A stretch of DNA of 35,041 bases from Chloroflexota bacterium (GCA_021789435.1 JAJYJO010000019.1:1-35041); one strand, 5' to 3'; counted from the first letter of the stretch, positions 24,211 through 32,453 are shown. The notes: a model not told the origin generated them from the sequence alone. Program-made: numbers and translations.

Positions 24211-24780
24211 ATGGAACGCTCGGTCATCTTTGCCGGGTTCGGCGGCCAGGGACTGCTCTTTGCCGGCCAGGCGCTTGCCCGCGGCGCCCTGGAGGACGGG
24301 CTGGAGGTCTTCTGGATCCCGTCCTACGGGCCGGAGATGCGGGGCGGGACGGCCTCGTGCACCGTCATCGTCGGCGACGAGCCGATCGGGTCGCCGGTGG
24401 TGGACCGCTTCGATGCGGCGGTGGCGATGAACCTGCCCTCCCTCGAGAAGTACGGCCCGCGCGTTGCGTCGGGCGGCCTGCTCATCGTCAACGCCTCGCT
24501 CGTGGAGGAGACGGCTCGCCGGCCGGACATCGACGAGCTCCACATCGCCTGCACCGAGCTTGCCGGCGAGGCCGGCGACGACAAGCTGGTGAGCGTCGTC
24601 GCGCTCGGCGCGCTGGTCGGCCGACTCGACTGGGTGACGGCCGACGCGATGGAGGCGGCCCTCCGCGAGATCGTGGGCAAGAAGCGGTCGGCTGCCCTGG
24701 CAGCCGACCTCGCGGCCTTCGAGGTGGGCCTCGCCGTCGGCCGGGGAGAACGCCTCGAGGTAGCGGCCGCCTCGCGCTGA
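24211..24780 (+). CDS. korC: 2-oxoacid:ferredoxin oxidoreductase gamma subunit
   Basis: A 189-residue gamma (transketolase-like) subunit: SVIFAGFGGQGLLFAGQALA, PSYGPEMRGGTASCTVIV, DRFDAAVAMNLPSLEKY and ALGALVGRL are all standard. The ATG at 24211 follows the beta stop by one base; a longer reading frame upstream inside korB lacks homology and was not used. It is the last gene of the Kor operon. A 16-base palindrome lies 42 bases downstream. Confidence 0.93.
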   Translation: MERSVIFAGFGGQGLLFAGQALARGALEDGLEVFWIPSYGPEMRGGTASCTVIVGDEPIGSPVVDRFDAAVAMNLPSLEKYGPRVASGGLLIVNASLVEETARRPDIDELHIACTELAGEAGDDKLVSVVALGALVGRLDWVTADAMEAALREIVGKKRSAALAADLAAFEVGLAVGRGERLEVAAASR

Positions 24781-24821
24781 GGACCTGGGGACCCCGGACC
24801 TGCTTCCGGACCAGGCGCGAA

Positions 24822-24837
24822 CGACCCGCGCGGGTCG
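24822..24837. repeat. 16-bp perfect palindrome after the Kor operon
   Basis: CGACCCGCGCGGGTCG is perfectly palindromic and lies 42 bases after the gamma stop. With no loop it is a better operator than a hairpin. It may mark transcription control between the Kor operon and the glycosyltransferase; no T-run follows. Confidence 0.35.
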
Positions 24838-24925
24838 CCGATAGCCGGCTGCGAGGCGGATCGCCCCGACGGAGACGCGCCTGTCTGGCGGCGCCCGGCA
24901 AGGTTTGCCCATCGGTCGTCACCCG

Positions 24926-24944
24926 GGCGGCAGAGACTGCCGCC
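24926..24944 (+). terminator. Possible hairpin terminator before the glycosyltransferase
   Basis: GGCGGCAG (24926-24933) pairs with CTGCCGCC (24937-24944) across a three-base loop, giving an 8-bp stem. The downstream sequence is not T-rich, so termination would be weak or factor-assisted. It sits between the Kor operon and the probable TTG start at 25004; the whole 24781-25003 gap contains no other recognisable feature except the palindrome at 24822. Confidence 0.35.
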
Positions 24945-25003
24945 TCCGGTCGCTCCCACCCGGATCGCGATCGCCGATCGGCCGGCCCTCGAGGGACTCA
25001 CTG

Positions 25004-27286
25004 TTGCTCGACCGATCTCTGGCCGCCTCCGCAACGCTCGTCGTCCTCCTGACTCTGGCCCTCCTCCGCGGGGGCCGTCGGCCCATCGGGTGGCGGATCG
25101 CACGCCTCCCGGCCGTCCTTCTGCCGGGGGCGGTCGCCAGCTGGGTGAGCGGACCCATCGCGCCCCTCGCCCCGGGCGTCATCGTGACCGCCCTGACGCT
25201 GCTGGTCGCCCTGGTTGCGCCGAGGCGCTGGTGGGCAGTCGGGGCGGCGACCTTCGGCAGCGTCGTTGTGGGCACCGCCGTCTACTCCGTCTACCTGGCC
25301 AGGGTGACCCTCATCCTGGACCGGTCGCCGCTCGGGCTGGTCCTGGGCCTGCTGCTCCTCGGGATCGAGCTGGGTGCGCTCGCCCTGATGCTGGCGGCCG
25401 TCTTCGAGATGCTCGACGCGCTCTGCCGCCCCGTCAGCGTGGAGCGGCCGCCGCCGCCCCCGGGGCGCTGGCCGACGGTCTGCCTCCAGGTCCCCGCTCA
25501 CCAGGAACCACCGGAGCTGGTCCTCGAGACGATCCAGAGCCTGCTCCGGATCGATTACCCACCCGAGGCGCTGGTGGTCCAGGTGATCGATAACAACACC
25601 CCCGACGCAAGCCTCTGGCGCCCCCTGGAGGCCGAATGCGGTCGCCTGCGCCAGGCTGGTCGGCGGGTGGAGTTCGCCCACCTGGAGCGCTGGCCGGGCT
25701 TCAAGGCCGGGGCGCTCAACTGGGGCCGCCGGCACCTGGATCCCGACGTCAAGATCGTCGGGATCGTCGATGCCGACTACCTGGTGGAGCCGGGCTTCCT
25801 CAAGGCCACCGTCCCCTACTTCGTCGATCCGGCGGTCTCCTTCGTCCAGACGCCCCAGGAGTACCGGGCCTGGCAGGAGAGCGCCTTCTTCCGGGCCTGC
25901 CATACCGGCTTCGGCTACTTCTTCCGGGTCGGGATGGTCAGCCGGTCCTATCGCAACTCGATCATCTTCGCCGGCACGATGGGCCTGATCCGGCGCTCGG
26001 TCCTGGACGCCATGGGCGGCTGGGACGAGGCGATCATCACCGAGGACGCCGAGGCCAGCCTCCGGATGCTGGCCCGGGGAGGCCGCGGAGTCTATGTGCC
26101 TCGTCCGTACGGCCGGGGCCTCATGCCGCTCACATACGAGGCGCTGCGCGGCCAGCGGTTCCGCTGGGCCTTCGGGGGGATCCAGATCCTTCGCAAGCAC
26201 TGGCGCGCCCTGCTGCCCTGGTCGGACAGCCCCCTGAGCCAGCGCCAGCGGCGCGACTATCTCCTCGGCGCGCTCTGGTGGTTCAACGACGCGCTGACGC
26301 TCGGTTTCGCCGCGTTCATCGCGGCCACGGCCGCCGGCGTCGTCAGCGGCCACCCCTTCGTCATCCAGCGCCTGGCCGGGCTGGGCATCGTGCTGCCGCT
26401 CCTCTACGTGGCCCTGGGGCTGGTCCGCTACGTCTGGGGGATCCGGGTCGCCACGCGCGTGACGAGCCTGGAGGCGATGGACGCCCTTCGCGTCAACCTC
26501 AGCCTCTCCTGGGTCGTCACGCTCGCCTGCGTTCGGGCGCTCATCGAGGAACGCGGCGTGTTCCTGCGGACGCCGAAGTTCCGAGGCGGCTCGCCCGCCA
26601 TCCACGAGTTGCGAGTTGTCGCGGTCGAGACGGCGCTGGCGGCGGCGGCCGTCGGCCTCGCCGGCTGGGTCGCCCTGGTGGCAGGCTTCTCCCTGCTGAC
26701 GATCGCGGTCGACCTGCTCCTGCTGTGGAGTGCCTTCATCTACGGCTCCGCGGCGCGGTTCGCCCTGGGCGACCCGGACCGGCCGCCGGCCGGACTGCGG
26801 ACCAAGGCGGCCATGGAGCTCAGGCCCGATCTCGGCCAGGCGCTCGTCAGCGGGCCGGTCCGGCTCGGGGTGACGGCCGCGATCGCGGCCGTGGCCCTCT
26901 TCCTGGGCCTCTCGCTCGCGGGCGAGGCTGCCCGGCCGCCGGTCGGGGGGATCCTCCCGCTCGAGGGACCGCTCGGCTCCCCCGCGGCTCCCGGCCGGCT
27001 GATCGGGGGCCGGAACGGCCTGCCCGCCCCATCGCCCTCGCCGCCGCCGAGCGCACCGGCGTCGGCGCCACCGTCTCCTTCGACCGGGCCGAGGGCGTCG
27101 CCGACTCCTCTGACGACCACCCCGGGCCCAACCACCCCACCCAGCGCGACGCCCGCCGCTCCGGCGCCCTCCGCGGTGGCGGCGCCGTCAGCTCCGCCAC
27201 CGTCAGCTCCGCCACCGTCAGCTCCGCCGCCGTCAGCTCCGGCCGCGTCGCTCTCATCGCCATCCGTGCCCTCCCCGCCCGCGTAG
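25004..27286 (+). CDS. Membrane-bound family-2 glycosyltransferase, cellulose synthase-like
   Basis: A 760-residue inverting glycosyltransferase of the processive type. Four to five membrane helices lie in the first 140 residues. The catalytic domain (155-400) has DNN (196-198), DAD (256-258), TPQ (283-285), TED (346-348) and the QRFRW acceptor motif (384-388). C-terminal membrane helices follow, and a Pro/Ser/Ala/Thr-rich tail from about 680 ends in four PSAPP repeats. The TTG at 25004 was chosen because GAGGGA lies seven bases upstream and the hydrophobic N-terminus starts there; a TTG at 24905 would add 33 unlikely residues. The polymer made is unknown. No c-di-GMP PilZ domain or cyclase is adjacent. 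Confidence 0.85.
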   Translation: MLDRSLAASATLVVLLTLALLRGGRRPIGWRIARLPAVLLPGAVASWVSGPIAPLAPGVIVTALTLLVALVAPRRWWAVGAATFGSVVVGTAVYSVYLARVTLILDRSPLGLVLGLLLLGIELGALALMLAAVFEMLDALCRPVSVERPPPPPGRWPTVCLQVPAHQEPPELVLETIQSLLRIDYPPEALVVQVIDNNTPDASLWRPLEAECGRLRQAGRRVEFAHLERWPGFKAGALNWGRRHLDPDVKIVGIVDADYLVEPGFLKATVPYFVDPAVSFVQTPQEYRAWQESAFFRACHTGFGYFFRVGMVSRSYRNSIIFAGTMGLIRRSVLDAMGGWDEAIITEDAEASLRMLARGGRGVYVPRPYGRGLMPLTYEALRGQRFRWAFGGIQILRKHWRALLPWSDSPLSQRQRRDYLLGALWWFNDALTLGFAAFIAATAAGVVSGHPFVIQRLAGLGIVLPLLYVALGLVRYVWGIRVATRVTSLEAMDALRVNLSLSWVVTLACVRALIEERGVFLRTPKFRGGSPAIHELRVVAVETALAAAAVGLAGWVALVAGFSLLTIAVDLLLLWSAFIYGSAARFALGDPDRPPAGLRTKAAMELRPDLGQALVSGPVRLGVTAAIAAVALFLGLSLAGEAARPPVGGILPLEGPLGSPAAPGRLIGGRNGLPAPSPSPPPSAPASAPPSPSTGPRASPTPLTTTPGPTTPPSATPAAPAPSAVAAPSAPPPSAPPPSAPPPSAPAASLSSPSVPSPPA
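27185..27244 (+). repeat. 15-bp tandem repeat, four units, encoding PSAPP
   Basis: Four consecutive units begin at 27185, 27200, 27215 and 27230. Units 1 and 2 are identical and units 3 and 4 diverge near their ends. They are in frame with the glycosyltransferase and encode proline-rich pentapeptides at its C-terminus. Length variation between strains would be expected. Confidence 0.95.
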
Positions 27287-27418
27287 AGCCGGCGTGATCC
27301 GGGGGATCGGCCGAATCGGCCCGAGGGCCGCGCGATTCGTGACCTCAGCCCCTTCCGGGAAAGGCCACCTTGGCGCGATCCTCCGGCCAGGCGTAGGTCC
27401 GCAGCCAGGAGGTGACGG

Positions 27419-27622
27419 ATGACCGCGAAGCCGGGCGACCGGATCATCGTCGAGTCGGAGCGGGTCGGCAAGGCGCCCCGCGAAGGCGAGATCCTCGAGG
27501 TGATCGCCTCCGCCGCCGGGACTCGCTACCGGGTGCGCTGGGACGATGGTCACGAGACCACGTTCTGGCCGCACGCCGGGAGCGCGACAACGGTCCCGGC
27601 CGGCGCGCGTCGTCCGGCCTAG
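27419..27622 (+). CDS. DUF1918 domain protein
   Basis: This 67-residue protein fits DUF1918 along its full length: AKPGDRIIVESERVGKAPREGEILEV, then YRVRWDDGHETTFWPHAG. The family is a small SH3-like barrel of unknown function, found mainly in high-GC Gram-positive and related bacteria. An excellent ribosome binding site, AGGAGGTGA, lies at 27407-27415, three bases before the ATG. A strong hairpin follows 51 bases after the stop. It is separate from the glycosyltransferase by 132 bases and may have its own promoter. Confidence 0.88.
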   Translation: MTAKPGDRIIVESERVGKAPREGEILEVIASAAGTRYRVRWDDGHETTFWPHAGSATTVPAGARRPA

Positions 27623-27673
27623 AGCCGGAGCCCCTCGCGGACTCGCGTCGGGGCCTCGCGGACGGACAGGACG

Positions 27674-27698
27674 GAACCGGGCCCAGTGGGCCCGGTTC
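27674..27698. terminator. Bidirectional hairpin terminator between convergent genes
   Basis: GAACCGGGCCC (27674-27684) pairs perfectly with GGGCCCGGTTC (27688-27698) across a three-base loop, an 11-bp stem followed by TCTCG. It lies between the DUF1918 stop and the end of the PFOR beta gene on the other strand, the expected place for a shared terminator. The T-tract is short. Confidence 0.75.
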
Positions 27699-27725
27699 TC
27701 TCGTGTCGCCGACGGAGGATCGCTC

Positions 27726-29393
27726 TCAGCGGATGCCGGCCAGTTCCTGGAGCAGCCGCCAATTGGCCAGCCGATCAGCCTGTGAAGCCTGGATCTCGGC
27801 CGACGGGTTGCCCTCCCGGTCGAAGTGCTGGGAGAAACGCATCTCCGTCCGGGCGAAGGAGAGGAAGTCCACGACCGTCCCGTCCGGCAGCCTGGCCCAG
27901 TCTTCCTTGATCGCCGGGTTGCCCTGCAGTGAGAGACGCTCGGTCATGGTGGCGCCCCGCCGAGGGTCGTACGTGAAGAGCGGGAAGGCGCGCGACTCCA
28001 CGGCCAGCTGGGACTGGCGGTAGGCGGCATCGTCGGCGATGCCGTGCTCGGGCATGCAGGGCGTGTAGGCGACCACGACGGCCGGGCCCGGGTACGAGTT
28101 GGCCTCCATGATCGCCCGGTAGAAGTGGTTGAGGCTGGAGGGCGTCGACTGGGCGACGTAGACCTCGCCGTGGGCCATCAGGATCCGGCCCAGCTCCTTG
28201 CGTCGCTCCTGCTTGCCGTGCTCGGATTTGCCGTAGGCTGCGAGCTTGGCGACCTGGCCGCCGAACGTGGCGGTCGAGGCCTGGCCGCCGGTGTTGGAAT
28301 AGGCGCCCGTGTCGAGCACCAGGACCTTGATGTCGGCGCCGGCGGCCACCATCCGCGAGAGCGACTGGAAGCCGATGTCGTACATCGCGCCGTCGCCGCC
28401 GAAGACCCACAGCCGGCGCTCGGGATGGCCCGCCTGGTCCCAGCGGAGGCGGATCCCCAGGGCATCGGCGGGCCCGTTCTCGAAGAGCGAGTTGGTCCAC
28501 GGGACCAGGAAGGGGTTGAAGGGGTAGGTGCTGCCGTAGACCGTGTTGCAGCCCGTCTCGGCGACGATCCCCATCGAGTCCGGCCCGTAGACCTGGAGCG
28601 TGGCCGCCATCATCATCCGGATGGCGCTGGCCTCGCCGCAGCCCGAGCAGGAGCCGGCGCCGCCCACGTAGCCAAGGGCGTGCTCGCCGAGCATCAGGTC
28701 GGCCAGCGCCTTCTCGTTCCGATACTCCGGCGGAGTCACCGGCAGGCCGCGGAAGAAGGCGATGTCCCGACGGTAGCGGTCGAGGGTGCTCTCGCCCGAG
28801 GGCTCTGCCGGCGCCTTGTCGATCATGATCAGGGCGTCGTGACCGAGCTCGTGGCAGACGTCCACGCACTCGGCGCAGCCCTTGCAGTGGACCGGGTCGA
28901 CGAAGATCCCGAACTGGGCCGGCTCGAGACCGCGCTTCCGCGGCACCTCGGCGTACTTCTGGGTGGCCATGAAATGCTGCCGGGCCGTCGCCCCGGCGAG
29001 GACCGGGTCCGGCTGGTCGGCGGCGAAGGCGGCGACCTCCGCCTCGAGGGCGCTTGCGGGACGGGCGATCGCCAGGATCGCCGTGTCAGGGCAGGCGCTC
29101 ACGCAGGCCATGCAGCCGACGCACTTCTCGGCCAGAAGCTCGGGGATCTGGGGGGCCAGGCCGCTGAAATCGCGGACGGCGGCCGTCCCCGGCGGGATGA
29201 TGCTGCGGGCGACCCCAGGGTCGGCCGGCAGCTCCAGGTCGGCGATGTTGCGGCGGTAGGCGCCGACGACCGAGGCGTTGAAGTCGTCGACGTAGGCCTC
29301 GATGTCGAAGACGACGTGGGCCTCGCCGACGGCGGGCTCCTTGACGGGGACGGCAACCTCGCCGTCCGGAGTCGGGATCGTGATCGTGGTCAT
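27726..29393 (-). CDS. Pyruvate:ferredoxin oxidoreductase, fused delta-beta polypeptide
   Basis: This 555-residue chain is the second half of PFOR: the ferredoxin domain and the TPP-binding beta domain. Cluster motifs are CVGCMACVSACP (C91, C94, C97, C101) and CKGCAECVDVCHELG (C170, C173, C176, C180). Proximal cluster cysteines are C249/C252 (SCSGCGE) and C282 in ETGCNTVYGSTYP, with another in YTPCMPEHGI. The TPP motif is GGDGAMYDIGF (332-342). It oxidises pyruvate to acetyl-CoA and CO2 with reduction of ferredoxin. ATG 29393 was chosen; GTG 29408 would make a GTGA overlap with the CBS gene and add five residues. The N-terminal 75 residues match the linker of single-chain PFORs. Confidence 0.92.
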   Translation of the reverse strand: MTTITIPTPDGEVAVPVKEPAVGEAHVVFDIEAYVDDFNASVVGAYRRNIADLELPADPGVARSIIPPGTAAVRDFSGLAPQIPELLAEKCVGCMACVSACPDTAILAIARPASALEAEVAAFAADQPDPVLAGATARQHFMATQKYAEVPRKRGLEPAQFGIFVDPVHCKGCAECVDVCHELGHDALIMIDKAPAEPSGESTLDRYRRDIAFFRGLPVTPPEYRNEKALADLMLGEHALGYVGGAGSCSGCGEASAIRMMMAATLQVYGPDSMGIVAETGCNTVYGSTYPFNPFLVPWTNSLFENGPADALGIRLRWDQAGHPERRLWVFGGDGAMYDIGFQSLSRMVAAGADIKVLVLDTGAYSNTGGQASTATFGGQVAKLAAYGKSEHGKQERRKELGRILMAHGEVYVAQSTPSSLNHFYRAIMEANSYPGPAVVVAYTPCMPEHGIADDAAYRQSQLAVESRAFPLFTYDPRRGATMTERLSLQGNPAIKEDWARLPDGTVVDFLSFARTEMRFSQHFDREGNPSAEIQASQADRLANWRLLQELAGIR

Positions 29394-29404
29394 CGCTCGC
29401 TCGG

Positions 29405-29821
29405 TCACTCGGCCGTCCCCGCCATGGCCCGCACGAGGTCCGTGGTGGAGATGATGCCGATCGGGGTGCACCCATCGTCGGCCACGACGACGAGCCTGTG
29501 GACGTGGCGCTCCTCCATCAGCCGGGCCGCCTCCTCGAGGTCGGCCGCGGCCGGGATGGTGAGCGCCGGTTGGGTCATCAGGTGCCGGACGGCCAGCCCG
29601 GGCCAGTTCCGCCAGAGGTGTTCGGTGGCACGGGCGCGGACCAGGTCCGTCTGGCTCAGCACGCCGATCAGCGCGCCCGCGGGGTCAACGACCGGCAGGC
29701 CGCGGATCCGGTGCCGGTCCAGCAGCTGGGCGGCCTCGTGGAGGGAGACATCGGCCCGGATCGAAATCGGGTCGCGGGTCATCAGTTCGCCGACCGTCTG
29801 GCCGGTCACCGTTCGGCTCAT
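29405..29821 (-). CDS. Stand-alone tandem CBS-domain protein inside the PFOR operon
   Basis: A 138-residue protein of two CBS motifs (about 8-65 and 78-134): VGELMTRDPISIRADVSLHE then GLPVVDPAGALIGVLSQTDLV, and VRHLMTQPALTIPAAADLEEA then RLVVVADDGCTPIGIISTTDLV (each seen in short stretches). Such pairs bind AMP, ATP, NADH or SAM and control partner enzymes. Its ATG overlaps the alpha-gamma stop (ATGA), and its stop touches the delta-beta start region. The gene therefore separates the two halves of one enzyme, which strongly suggests it acts on PFOR. The ligand is unknown. Confidence 0.93.
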   Translation of the reverse strand: MSRTVTGQTVGELMTRDPISIRADVSLHEAAQLLDRHRIRGLPVVDPAGALIGVLSQTDLVRARATEHLWRNWPGLAVRHLMTQPALTIPAAADLEEAARLMEERHVHRLVVVADDGCTPIGIISTTDLVRAMAGTAE

Positions 29822-32196
29822 CGGACCGCCTCTGCCGGCACTGGAGCCTGGGCCGGCGCCCGCGCCTCGACCGGTGGCGTTCCGGTGACGGCGGCCGTGA
29901 CGTCGATCACCGCGTCGTAGGCCGCCGAGATCACGGCCAGGTTGCCCTCGACCACGGAGCCACCGCGCTTGCCGAAGAAACGGGTGAGCGCCTTGCGGAC
30001 CTCGTCCTGCAGCCTGTCGCGGTCCAGGCCGGCCTGTTCGACGAAGGGCGAGACACGCAGGAAGACGCCGACGAGCGCGACGCCCTGCATCCGCACCACG
30101 AGGTCCGCCCGCGGTGAATGCTCGCGGGCGAGAGCGGCGGTGTCGAGCGCGGTCAGCCGGATTCGGCGAGCCAGCATCTCGGCCCTCGTGGCCGCCGGGA
30201 GCGAAACCCAGATCTCCTCCGGGTCCGTCAGCGAAGACTGGAGGAAGACGGTGCCGCCGTCGACGAGACCGGCCAGGGGGTCGCCCTGGCGGAAGGCCGC
30301 CACGTCGTAGAGCGGGACGAACTCCACCTGCTCGAGCTCGGAGTGGAGCCGGATCGGCTCGTCGGCGATGGTCAGGTAGTAGGTGGTGGGCAGGCCCTTC
30401 TTCTCCGAGCCGTAGCGCGGGTAGGCCTGGACGTACTTGCCGAACAGCTCCCCGATCACGGTAGCCAGGACCTTGTTCGTGGTGACCGAGCCGAAGCCGC
30501 CGATCGAGTGGCCGCGCAGGCTGTAGGCACCGCGGGGGCGCAGCGAGACGGGTTTCCGCTCGAGCGCCAGCGGGTGTCGCACGCCCAGCACAACGTGCCG
30601 CCTCTCGCGGAGGGCATCGCCATCGGCCAGCCAGTCGAAGACGGCGACGAGATCCCCGGGCGCCACGTCCCGGGAGCCCAGCCCGGCCGAGGCGGAGACG
30701 ACCCGCGGCATCGGGGCGCCGTTCATCGCCGCGTCGGCGAGAGCGGCCTTGATCTCCCGCGTCAGCGGGTTGTCGGCCGCCGCGGGCTCGTCCGTGCGCT
30801 CGACCACAGCCACCGCCCGGGCGTTGCGGAGCGCTGCCGCGAGCTGGGCCGCGGGGAACGGTCGGAAGCTCGTCACGGTCACCGTGCCGACCTTCCGACC
30901 CCCGTCGCGCAGAAGATCCACCACGGCCAGCGCGGTGTCCGCGATCGTCCCCATCGCCACGACGATCTCGTCGGCGTCCTCGCAGCGGTAGGCGTCGATC
31001 AGGTCGTAGGAGCGGCCGGTCAGCCCCGTCCAGTCGGCCATCGCCGAGCGTGCCGCTTCGAGCATCCGGTCATAGAAGGCGCGTTGGGCGATCCGGCCCT
31101 TCATGTAGCTGTCCTGGTTCTGGACGACACCGGTCATCAGCGCCTCGGCCGGGTCGAAGAAGTCCGTCAGCCGCTCGCGCGGGTCGCCCACGTAACTCCG
31201 GAGCAGCTCGTCCTCCGGCAGCAGAACGTTCTCCAGGGTGTGCGTGGTGAGGAAGCCGTCCTGCACGCACATCACGGGCGTCTCGGTCTCCTCCGCCACG
31301 CGCCGGCAGATCGCGGTCAGGTCCGCAGCCTCCTGGGCGTTGCGGGCGAAGAAGATGCCCCAGCCGGTGTCGGCCACGCCCATCACGTCGTCATGGCCGG
31401 CGTGGATATTGAGCGACTGGCTGGTCAGGGCCCTGGCGCCGATGTGGAAGACGGCCGGCAGGCGCTTGCCGCTGATGACGTAGAGGACCTCTTTCATGAG
31501 GATGAGGCCCTGGCCGGAGGTGAAGTTGACGACGCGTCCCCCGGCCAGCGCGAAGCCCTCCGACGCCGAGGCGGAGGAATGCTCCGATTCCGGCTCGATG
31601 AACTTCAGCTTGGTCCCCCATAGGTTGGGGGTGCCGTTGGCGACCGCGACCTGGAAGATCGCCCCCATGTTCGTGGAGGGGGTGATCGGGTAGGCGCAGG
31701 CGCCCTCGCTGATCCGCGTCTCGACGTGCGCGATCGCCTCCGATCCGTCGATGATCGCGGGGATGCCGGGGTAGGCAGGTTCCGTGGTCGGCGCAGCGGT
31801 TCTCGTCACGATGGTCGGTTCACTCAGTGCGCGCAGCCGGCGGGCCAGTGCGCTTCCGTCCAGGTGCTTGAGCAGGGTGGCGCCGATCCCGCTGGCGATC
31901 GCCTCGCGCTGCTCGTCAGACCGCCAGTAGGCCGCCAGGACCGCAATCCGCCCGCGATCGAGCAGGCCGTCCAGGGCAGCGACGACGGGGCGCCAGCCGC
32001 CGGGCACGTCGGCATCGACGAGCACGACGTCCGGTCGCGCGTCGCGGACCTCGTGAGCCGCGGTGCCGGCGCAGGTCGCCCGGGCGACGACGACGAAACC
32101 GTGGCGGGAGAGGTGATCGCTCAGCGCGTCGGCTGCCGCGCGATGCTGGCTCACGATGAGCAGCCGGCGCGGGGGGAGCTGGTCCGTTGCGAGCAT
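29818..32196 (-). CDS. Receiver-like domain fused to pyruvate:ferredoxin oxidoreductase alpha-gamma chain
   Basis: A 792-residue chain. Residues 10-124 read as a response-regulator receiver fold with all five strands: LLIVSQ, VVVARA, VVLVDADVPGG with the phosphoacceptor position D61, IAVLAAYW, and ATLLKHLD with K110. The acidic pair after strand 1 is S16/Q17 and the Thr/Ser of strand 4 is Ala, so it is probably degenerate. PFOR sequence starts near 145 (IIDGSEAIAHVE, ACAYPITPSTNMG), followed by domain II (VAMGTIADTALAVVDLLR, SFRPFPAAQLA) and the gamma domain (SIGGFGSVTTNKVLATVIGELFGKY in parts, YYLTIADEPIRLH, ALVGVFLRVSPFVE). No stop separates the two parts. An internal GTG at 31809 could also start a PFOR-only form. 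The ATG 32196 lacks a clear ribosome site. Confidence 0.85.
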   Translation of the reverse strand: MLATDQLPPRRLLIVSQHRAAADALSDHLSRHGFVVVARATCAGTAAHEVRDARPDVVLVDADVPGGWRPVVAALDGLLDRGRIAVLAAYWRSDEQREAIASGIGATLLKHLDGSALARRLRALSEPTIVTRTAAPTTEPAYPGIPAIIDGSEAIAHVETRISEGACAYPITPSTNMGAIFQVAVANGTPNLWGTKLKFIEPESEHSSASASEGFALAGGRVVNFTSGQGLILMKEVLYVISGKRLPAVFHIGARALTSQSLNIHAGHDDVMGVADTGWGIFFARNAQEAADLTAICRRVAEETETPVMCVQDGFLTTHTLENVLLPEDELLRSYVGDPRERLTDFFDPAEALMTGVVQNQDSYMKGRIAQRAFYDRMLEAARSAMADWTGLTGRSYDLIDAYRCEDADEIVVAMGTIADTALAVVDLLRDGGRKVGTVTVTSFRPFPAAQLAAALRNARAVAVVERTDEPAAADNPLTREIKAALADAAMNGAPMPRVVSASAGLGSRDVAPGDLVAVFDWLADGDALRERRHVVLGVRHPLALERKPVSLRPRGAYSLRGHSIGGFGSVTTNKVLATVIGELFGKYVQAYPRYGSEKKGLPTTYYLTIADEPIRLHSELEQVEFVPLYDVAAFRQGDPLAGLVDGGTVFLQSSLTDPEEIWVSLPAATRAEMLARRIRLTALDTAALAREHSPRADLVVRMQGVALVGVFLRVSPFVEQAGLDRDRLQDEVRKALTRFFGKRGGSVVEGNLAVISAAYDAVIDVTAAVTGTPPVEARAPAQAPVPAEAVR

Positions 32197-32392
32197 GTGC
32201 CAAGGGTGGGGCAGGCTTCCGGGGGCCCGTAGCGACAGGCCGCCCGAAGAATCGGTGCCATATGGCCCGAGGCGGCCCGGGCCCTTCCGGTATGCGGCCC
32301 CACCCTTCCGGGCTGGGCGGCGCCGAGCGACCCACCGGGGTGCGGCGCCGGCGAAACACCGATCCGACAGGCTCGCTCCGGGCCGGCCGGCC

Positions 32393-32414
32393 CCCGAAAG
32401 CCGGGCCATTCGGC
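32393..32414. promoter_or_regulatory. Shared upstream element, copy B
   Basis: CCCGAAAGCC, GGGCC and ATTCGGC match copy A at 21711-21733 with one base less in the middle. It is about 197 bases upstream of the PFOR start, and the orientation relative to the minus-strand operon is the same as for the V-ATPase operon. The right part also forms the inverted repeat GGGCC-ATTC-GGCCC. Confidence 0.35.
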
Positions 32415-32453
32415 CCTACGGAGCGCGGGCGGCGCCGGACAGACTCCTTGCGT

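Noticed and set aside
28044-29888. Plus-strand open frame opposite PFOR delta-beta
   Set aside because: Antisense shadow; the minus strand carries complete Fe-S and TPP motifs.
32197-32453. tRNA or other known RNA before the strong terminator
   Set aside because: No cloverleaf or T-loop pattern could be traced; only an unassigned transcript remains possible.
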